Under the pieces are notes generated by a model. That model ran no database searches. It was not told the DNA's origin and saw only the letters and a list, made by a program, of their open reading frames with translations. From assembly GCF_000769115.1 (NCBI RefSeq), contig NZ_JQZV01000009.1, positions 55,600 to 119,599 of the forward strand: a DNA stretch of 64,000 bases, written 5' to 3'. The position numbers were made by a program, and so were the translations under genes. This stretch comes from Porphyromonas canoris. GTDB taxonomy: Bacteria; Bacteroidota; Bacteroidia; Bacteroidales; Porphyromonadaceae. Every line of letters begins with the position of its first letter. Within the stretch, counting starts at the first letter, position 1. Positions 56,201 to 64,000 of this stretch are shown piece after piece.

Positions 56201-59200
56201 ATTCTGTTTTAATTCCACTAAGGTACGATTGATAGTCTGCTATGGTTTTGCACTCCTCGACAGTTGCGATGTTTTAATTCCACTAAGGTACGATTGATAG
56301 TATCGTGAATACAGGATTTATAACTAATCTAATGCGTTTTAATTCCACTAAGGTACGATTGATAGGGACGACCGCGCTCGTGGGCTGTTCCAGTTCTACG
56401 GTTTTAATTCCACTAAGGTACGATTGATAGGCCCTCTCCGAGAGTGTCGTACGCTACCTGCGTCTGTGTTTTAATTCCACTAAGGTACGATTGATAGTTC
56501 CTATGAGAACAAGGATCGACATCACCAGATACTGTTTTAATTCCACTAAGGTACGATTGATAGTGCCATCCGAGTTGCACACCTTCAGCCCTTGAGTCTG
56601 TAGTTTTAATTCCACTAAGGTACGATTGATAGGGGCGTCCTTGTCGGACACCTCCTCCGTTTTGAGTGGTTTTAATTCCACTAAGGTACGATTGATAGAG
56701 CTCTTTTTCGAGCGCCTCAAAATCTTCACTCTCGTTTTAATTCCACTAAGGTACGATTGATAGGTGTATGATGGCGGAGGTTTTGAGTTACATTATATAG
56801 GTTTTAATTCCACTAAGGTACGATTGATAGAAATCTCTAATCGCCTTGTCGTACTCGCAAGGTCGGAGTTTTAATTCCACTAAGGTACGATTGATAGTTT
56901 TTCGCTTAACTTTGTTTCGCTTCTAACTTATTTGTTTTAATTCCACTAAGGTACGATTGATAGTGATTACTCCCGATGAGCATGGAATTGTTCTTGGCTG
57001 TTTTAATTCCACTAAGGTACGATTGATAGGTCGACGAGACCATAGAAGGACTCATCCCTCGTCTCGGTTTTAATTCCACTAAGGTACGATTGATAGTCTC
57101 GCAGCTTCGCTTCGAGGAGTGCTCTGCGGTGCATGTTTTAATTCCACTAAGGTACGATTGATAGAGCTCGCTATTGAGCTGAATATCGATGCGCAAAGGC
57201 GTTTTAATTCCACTAAGGTACGATTGATAGAAATTCATGCTGACAATGTTCCCCTACGATGCCATACGTTTTAATTCCACTAAGGTACGATTGATAGACC
57301 CAGAATGCGTCCACCATCTCCTCGATCGTGATGTTTTAATTCCACTAAGGTACGATTGATAGTTTCGTTTCTCAAATCAAAAGTTGATAGATTATTTTGT
57401 TTTAATTCCACTAAGGTACGATTGATAGACAACGAACAAGGGGCAGATAGTCGGGCTGGACTTGTTTTAATTCCACTAAGGTACGATTGATAGTCTACGA
57501 GAACGAATACAATCGTAGCAAACGCCACAGTTTTAATTCCACTAAGGTACGATTGATAGTGGGATAATCATCACCATCATCAAGTAGAGCAGAATGTTTT
57601 AATTCCACTAAGGTACGATTGATAGATGTACAGCGCGTAATCCCGCACTTTCTATCTCGAGTTTTAATTCCACTAAGGTACGATTGATAGTATGTCGGTT
57701 GTAAGTCTATCTTGTTGCCCTTTGCATGTTTTAATTCCACTAAGGTACGATTGATAGCCTGGCGGTGCTCTCTAAGTATTCAAGATTCGGATAGGTTTTA
57801 ATTCCACTAAGGTACGATTGATAGTCAAGTATTTTTCGTTGGAACTCAGCCCATTCGCAAGTTTTAATTCCACTAAGGTACGATTGATAGGGGCGGACAC
57901 TGTTAACGAGGGGGTGGATATTGTGAGTTTTAATTCCACTAAGGTACGATTGATAGTTACATGAGGGTCGAGGTCAAAAACGAGGACGGGCAAGTTTTAA
58001 TTCCACTAAGGTACGATTGATAGAATATGGTGACAAGGATCTCCTCGTTACAAGCCTTGGTTTTAATTCCACTAAGGTACGATTGATAGCCACCTCGTTG
58101 CCGTCCGCATCTGTAAAGATGAGATGTTTTAATTCCACTAAGGTACGATTGATAGAACGAAAAGAAGTACACATACGAAGTCTATACAGAAGGTTTTAAT
58201 TCCACTAAGGTACGATTGATAGAAGAGCCTTTTTGTTGCTCTCAGATGAAATGGAGCGTTTTAATTCCACTAAGGTACGATTGATAGCGTTTCTATTTTT
58301 CAATGTACCACAGCGAGTCCGGCGTTTTAATTCCACTAAGGTACGATTGATAGTTCGCCGACAGAAAGGTAAGATCGCGGAGCTGGCTTGGTTTTAATTC
58401 CACTAAGGTACGATTGATAGGGAAGCTCTATCCATTTTGCAGGTCTTTTCCCGAAGTTTTAATTCCACTAAGGTACGATTGATAGTACGAAGTCGCTTCA
58501 AAAACAACTGATAATGTCGGAGTTTTAATTCCACTAAGGTACGATTGATAGAGATAAGCTCTTGGTTATTATGTTTAGCATCCGCAATGTTTTAATTCCA
58601 CTAAGGTACGATTGATAGACACGATGATCGCCGCGTTAAGGACAACCAACAGGGTTTTAATTCCACTAAGGTACGATTGATAGACGCACTGCACACCTCG
58701 CAGACCTCCCCTCCCACAAGTTTTAATTCCACTAAGGTACGATTGATAGATTTACACAAATCTTGATAGCTACCGCACTCTTAGCGTTTTAATTCCACTA
58801 AGGTACGATTGATAGCCCTTGTTCGCTATCGTACCGTTGAACAGCCCTTTAGTTTTAATTCCACTAAGGTACGATTGATAGAACCGATACCACCATCAAA
58901 TATAATCTTTTTGATTTTGTTTTAATTCCACTAAGGTACGATTGATAGATGTAAGATATTTTACCCTCCTGCACGCGCACCCCTGTTTTAATTCCACTAA
59001 GGTACGATTGATAGGTCTATACGCGCTGTACGGCACACGAGGCAGGGTGTAGTTTTAATTCCACTAAGGTACGATTGATAGGCCGCTTGCCAAGGGAAGA
59101 CACATCTTTCGGGGTGAGGGTTTTAATTCCACTAAGGTACGATTGATAGCTGGCGGTGCTCTCTAAGTATTCAAGATTCGGATAGGTTTTAATTCCACTA

Positions 59201-62200
59201 AGGTACGATTGATAGCGTTCTCCAGGGCTTCTTCGAGGATCTTCTTGCTCTGGTTTTAATTCCACTAAGGTACGATTGATAGGGTTCCTGCGTTGCAGAG
59301 ATTCACGAAATGCCAGAGTTTTAATTCCACTAAGGTACGATTGATAGCTGACGGCATCACGGAACAAAATACGGCATGGACTGTGTTTTAATTCCACTAA
59401 GGTACGATTGATAGCTATTCTTCGAGCATTTCGGAAGAATCGTCGCTCGAGTTTTAATTCCACTAAGGTACGATTGATAGCTCTCTTCGAGCCGTTATAT
59501 TTTGCCCGGAGAAGAAGTTTTAATTCCACTAAGGTACGATTGATAGCAATGCTTGACCTGATATTGATGTTTGCCACTGCTGGTTTTAATTCCACTAAGG
59601 TACGATTGATAGTCTAATCGCAGCACCTGTGCAACCTGTTCGAGAGAGAAGTTTTAATTCCACTAAGGTACGATTGATAGGCGCCTACCCTGTCTCCGCC
59701 GCTTTCTTCGCTGTAAGTTTTAATTCCACTAAGGTACGATTGATAGCCCGTCAAGGGTGTACCCAAGACGTGCCTCCACCCAGTTTTAATTCCACTAAGG
59801 TACGATTGATAGGCGTCCGCACCTTCATCCACAAGTACTTTCCTTTTTCGTTTTAATTCCACTAAGGTACGATTGATAGTTGTTCGCACGCCGGGCAATG
59901 CAACACGGGCAAGCAGGTTTTAATTCCACTAAGGTACGATTGATAGGTATCTCTCCCTACGTCGATCGCTCCGAACTGCACAACGTTTTAATTCCACTAA
60001 GGTACGATTGATAGTGCTTTATTGTTTTGGTGTTTTATTTTTACTTTGCAAGTTTTAATTCCACTAAGGTACGATTGATAGTGTCCAGTCCTTCCATGTC
60101 CAGCCAGCCGCACCACAGGTTTTAATTCCACTAAGGTACGATTGATAGAGGTCGAGATAGCCGCTGTTGTGGTTAAATACCTCAGCGTTTTAATTCCACT
60201 AAGGTACGATTGATAGTAGTACTCTTTGAAGCATCAAGCTCTGTCGCATAGGTGTTTTAATTCCACTAAGGTACGATTGATAGATCTGTGTCTGAAGTTA
60301 TATCGGTAAGTGTGACAGTAGTTTTAATTCCACTAAGGTACGATTGATAGCGGAAGTTCTTGATGAAAAGGAGCTTGCTGAACGCTAGTTTTAATTCCAC
60401 TAAGGTACGATTGATAGTAAGGGCAGACACGACAGAAGCCTTAACTGGGTCTATGTTTTAATTCCACTAAGGTACGATTGATAGCGTGGTCTTCGGAGTA
60501 TCGAATATAGACCCTAAGTGGTTTTAATTCCACTAAGGTACGATTGATAGCTGCGTGTTTGCCCTTGAAGTGTTTGAGCATCCGAAGTTTTAATTCCACT
60601 AAGGTACGATTGATAGTAGCGGAGGAGGTCGCGCAGAAGTCGCGCGAAGCGAGTTTTAATTCCACTAAGGTACGATTGATAGTTTGTAGGCGGTGCAGCA
60701 GAATTAAAACAACTACTGTTTTAATTCCACTAAGGTACGATTGATAGTCTGTTGGGTCTATCAGGATGAGTTTGTTTTCGAGGGTTTTAATTCCACTAAG
60801 GTACGATTGATAGAAGAAAAGGGAGCGCAGATATTTCTTGTAAGACGGAGGGTTTTAATTCCACTAAGGTACGATTGATAGTTCTCACAATAGAGCCTCT
60901 TTTTATAGCCCTCAAAAAGTTTTAATTCCACTAAGGTACGATTGATAGAATCCGATGGGGTGGACATTATGAACAGACAAAAGTAGTTTTAATTCCACTA
61001 AGGTACGATTGATAGAATTTACGGGGGGCGCATTTTTAGAAAGAGTGTCAGCGTTTTAATTCCACTAAGGTACGATTGATAGTTGCAATTCGTCAACGAA
61101 AGAACCGCAAACGACATCGTTTTAATTCCACTAAGGTACGATTGATAGAAGATCCCGGTCGGCTCCAAGATCATAATCTCTACTCGTTTTAATTCCACTA
61201 AGGTACGATTGATAGCAAGATAAAGGATGCTCGGACAGGCGTTGAGCGTCGTTTTAATTCCACTAAGGTACGATTGATAGAAAGCTACAACGCTTCAAGG
61301 AAAAACTCTTGCTCTCGTTTTAATTCCACTAAGGTACGATTGATAGTTTTAAGATATTATGATGTAATAGACGGCGATACGCCGTTTTAATTCCACTAAG
61401 GTACGATTGATAGTGTTGACCAGTTAGTGGGTACTGCTGAAAATCCTCTGTTTTAATTCCACTAAGGTACGATTGATAGATTACGATTGATAGTCCTATA
61501 ATATGGCTATTGAAGATTTTCTAGGAATGTTTTAATTCCACTAAGGTACGATTGATAGTGTTGACCAGTTAGTGGGTACTGCTGAAAATCCTCTGTTTTA
61601 ATTCCACTAAGGTACGATTGATAGGGAATTTGTATGGTTATGAGCATGATGTTGAAGAACAGTTTTAATTCCACTAAGGTACGATTGATAGAAATTTCTC
61701 ATCCATCAGAGCATCGGAGCCAATAGCGTTTTAATTCCACTAAGGTACGATTGATAGACCATCCCGAACCAGGCTCCAACCTTGAGGTATATAATGTTTT
61801 AATTCCACTAAGGTACGATTGATAGGACGACGACTCTTCCTTGCATCACGAGGTAATCTCTTGTTTTAATTCCACTAAGGTACGATTGATAGATAACACT
61901 TTTATTAGGTGCTCTACTCGTCCAGCTATGTTTTAATTCCACTAAGGTACGATTGATAGATAGCCTGCACTACGTTCTCCGTCAGCTTGCCTCCGTGTTT
62001 TAATTCCACTAAGGTACGATTGATAGCCTGCCCCCTCTGTCGAGGACTTAAAGCGCATCACGGGTTTTAATTCCACTAAGGTACGATTGATAGGATATAC
62101 CGCTATAATGTTACTGTTCTACATCACATGTTTTAATTCCACTAAGGTACGATTGATAGTCCCACGCCTCTTATCTCGGTCGTCGTGGACGGCTACGTTT

Positions 62201-63412
62201 TAATTCCACTAAGGTACGATTGATAGCGATACCTCTGTTTCCGTTTTTGTCGAAGAGGTAGAGTTTTAATTCCACTAAGGTACGATTGATAGGGAATATC
62301 TATTAGGTATTTCATGTGTTCTGAGTTGTTTTAATTCCACTAAGGTACGATTGATAGGTATATAACCGCCTCGTCTATACCGCTCTGCACGAGGGTTTTA
62401 ATTCCACTAAGGTACGATTGATAGAAGGATTCATAATCAATACAAAATATTAGGGTCCTTGTTTTAATTCCACTAAGGTACGATTGATAGCGTTGAGCAA
62501 GATGAGCTTCGCGTCGATGCTCGAGTTTTAATTCCACTAAGGTACGATTGATAGCTCGCAGCGAGCGACAGAAAAGAGAACCTGACAGGCGTTTTAATTC
62601 CACTAAGGTACGATTGATAGTGCCTTGACGCCTGTGCGATACTCCGACTCCACCACGTTTTAATTCCACTAAGGTACGATTGATAGTTCTGAGCACAACA
62701 AGCACCGAGACGGCTCCGCATCGTTTTAATTCCACTAAGGTACGATTGATAGAAAGAGAGTATAAATATATCGTCAATGACACGAGCGCGTTTTAATTCC
62801 ACTAAGGTACGATTGATAGATAAGATAGATGGCGTTATAGCTATGCTTGAAGCGTGTTTTAATTCCACTAAGGTACGATTGATAGTTTGCAGAGGTGTAC
62901 AGCGAAGAGGCGAACACCGAAGTTTTAATTCCACTAAGGTACGATTGATAGCAAAGGGGGCGAAACTAAAGCGAATGTACATAAAGTTTTAATTCCACTA
63001 AGGTACGATTGATAGAATTTCTATCGAAATTCTTTCAGATTGCAGGTAAGTTTTAATTCCACTAAGGTACGATTGATAGTGGCGATAAAGGTTATATGAT
63101 TACCCCCGACGAGCAGTTTTAATTCCACTAAGGTACGATTGATAGCAAACAGGACGCAGAGATCTCTAAGCGCAGCGCGGAGAGTTTTAATTCCACTAAG
63201 GTACGATTGATAGCTGGGGACGTACCACAACTGGAGAGACACGAGCGAAGTTTTAATTCCACTAAGGTACGATTGATAGTGTAATCATCCGAAAAATATA
63301 AAATAATATGGTAGTGGTTTTAATTCCACTAAGGTACGATTGATAGTAAGCGTTTTAGAAATAACTGATAATGTCGAACAGAGTTTTAATTCCACTAAGG
63401 TACGATTGATAG
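53241..63412 (-). CRISPR. Giant CRISPR array, 153 intact repeats
   Basis: The 30-bp repeat (plus strand GTTTTAATTC, CACTAAGGTACG, ATTGATAG) recurs from 53297 to 63412. My hand count is 153 intact copies, with spacers of 35-38 bp (mean about 36). One decayed copy at the left end (53241-53258) lacks its first part and one base. Almost no repeat variation is visible. Read on the minus strand the repeat ends ATTAAAAC, the expected 8-nt crRNA handle for type I-B, so transcription should run right to left. The decayed repeat at the left end fits a trailer there. All open frames inside (INRTLVELK-type translations) are artefacts of the repeat. Confidence 0.98.
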
Positions 63413-63788
63413 CCGTAAAATTACATGAAAAAAGTGATGCAAACAAAGGGATAGAGAAGAGAAAGAGGGGATAAATTTTAGGGAAAAGTTGTCGTTCTAT
63501 AATAATAGAAAAAGAGTGGAAGGTCGACAACAACTCTAATAATTTGATAATCAGATTTTATGGAACTATTTCTGAGAGAATTTGGGAAATAAATGCAGGT
63601 CAAATGTAGAGATAGACGACAAAGGGAGAATTTTATTCCAATTATCTGATTTATTTTCAGATACTTAATTAAAGAGAATCAAGAATTGGATATGTAGCTC
63701 GTATTTGAATATCCTTTTCTAAGATAATAAAATTAAATGTTTAAACAGAAACTTAATGAGTTTAAGAGTAGAAAGAGAGTATAAAAGA
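63413..63788 (-). promoter_or_regulatory. Probable leader of the giant array
   Basis: AT-rich, gene-free DNA adjoining the intact (right) end of the array, where minus-strand transcription must start. It contains an exact TAnnTTTG match on the minus strand (TACATTTG, 63608-63601), about 190 bp before the first repeat, without a clear -33 element, and a 7-bp inverted repeat GTTGTCG (63488-63494) / CGACAAC (63525-63531). Assignment rests on polarity and base composition. Confidence 0.65.
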
Positions 63789-63824
63789 AGAGAGTCGCAA
63801 TGTCAGATAACATTGCGACTCTCT
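63789..63824. terminator. Strong stem-loop between the tRNA genes and the CRISPR leader
   Basis: A 15-bp perfect stem (AGAGAGTCGCAATGT / ACATTGCGACTCTCT) with a 6-base loop. On the minus strand it is followed by TTCTTTTAT and lies just downstream of tRNA-Ala, so it most likely ends the tRNA transcript and insulates the array from it. Confidence 0.85.
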
Positions 63825-63832
63825 TTGTTTTG

Positions 63833-63906
63833 TGGAGAATGACGGATTCGAACCGTCGACCCCCTGCGTGCAAGGCAGGTGCTCTAGCCAGCTGAGCTAA
63901 TCCCCC
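63833..63906 (-). tRNA. tRNA-Ala (anticodon UGC)
   Basis: Seventy-four bases on the minus strand: acceptor GGGGGAT with ATTCTCC (two G-U pairs), D arm TAGCTCAGCTGG, anticodon loop CTTGCAC within CCTGC/GCAGG, and T arm GACGG-TTCGAAT-CCGTC. The discriminator is A, and CCA is not encoded. It usually lies in rRNA operon spacers with tRNA-Ile, but no 23S rRNA follows here. Confidence 0.97.
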
Positions 63907-63964
63907 CTTAAGAGTTAATTATCTCGTTGTTGTCCCTCCAATCCCGCCGGTTGAAGTCCTTTCG

Positions 63965-64000
63965 TAGTCCCAGGCAGATTTGAACTGCCGACCTCTACAT
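63965..64000 (-). tRNA. 3' half of a second tRNA, cut by the window edge
   Basis: The T arm GGCAG-TTCAAAT-CTGCC, acceptor strand TGGGACT and discriminator A are visible. The anticodon lies outside the window, so the identity cannot be read. CCA is not encoded. It is 58 bp upstream of tRNA-Ala and probably co-transcribed with it. Confidence 0.8.

Noticed and set aside
60016..60051. A spacer resembling a Bacteroidetes promoter (ending TTTTTACTTTGCA)
   Set aside because: It misses the -7 consensus by one base and spacers are arbitrary sampled DNA; no reason to think it drives transcription in the array.
53443..63533. Many open frames with repeated INRTLVELK, YQSYLSGIKT or FNSTKVRLI blocks
   Set aside because: They are translations of the 30-bp CRISPR repeat in different frames; spacers of roughly 36 bp keep the frame open by chance.

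Overview
The window looks like a chromosomal segment of a Bacteroidales bacterium, probably close to Porphyromonas. The signs are Bacteroidetes-type promoters (TAnnTTTG with an upstream TTG), families largely confined to the phylum (DUF2764 in the V-ATPase operon, DUF3256, an HU/LysM membrane protein) and a type I-B CRISPR-Cas locus with the Csp1/Csp2/Cas5p gene set first described in P. gingivalis (PGING subtype). The species assignment is inference.

Layout. 0-1.4 kb: serS (minus). 1.9-9.7 kb: V-type ATPase operon E-DUF2764-A-B-D-I-K (plus) ending at a strong terminator; subunit K carries the full Na+-ligand set. 9.9-12.9 kb: a secreted Tyr/Gly-rich protein and a FadL-like outer-membrane barrel. 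13.5-14.2 kb: YceI lipoprotein. 14.4-23.1 kb: cas6-cas5-cas8-cas7-cas3-cas4-cas1-cas2 (minus) from one clear promoter, with a short decayed CRISPR array behind cas2. 23.3-23.7 kb: two unrelated tandem repeats. 23.8-39.3 kb: housekeeping genes, mostly a long minus-strand run (DUF3256, coiled-coil protein, MarC, NspC, FtsY, RimO, HU/LysM protein, K+/H+ antiporter, amidase, MCE protein) plus MBL hydrolase, asparaginase, TRIC channel and PanB.

39.4-53.2 kb is accessory DNA: broken ThiF and tyrosine-recombinase genes, a decaying prophage block (a giant polyvalent protein interrupted by a 67-bp partial duplication, two probable virion proteins, four small phage-like genes), and on each side an XRE regulator gene with a two-repeat, one-spacer mini-CRISPR directly behind its stop codon. 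53.2-63.4 kb is one very long CRISPR array: 153 intact 30-bp repeats by my hand count plus a decayed terminal repeat, using the same repeat as the array beside cas2. 63.4-64 kb holds the probable leader, a terminator, tRNA-Ala(UGC) and the 3' half of another tRNA.

How it fits together: both arrays and the cas operon share repeat and polarity (minus-strand transcription, crRNA handle AUUAAAAC), so the Cas proteins at 15-23 kb should process the remote 10-kb array in trans. The most novel candidate is at 52.29-52.74 kb: an XRE repressor gene whose 3' UTR is degenerate repeat-spacer-good repeat followed by its own intrinsic terminator, with a divergent operator-bearing promoter upstream. A diverged second copy lies at 39.48-39.90 kb. 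This resembles a Cas-dependent regulatory RNA unit (CreA-like) or a phage-borne mini-array rather than random array debris.
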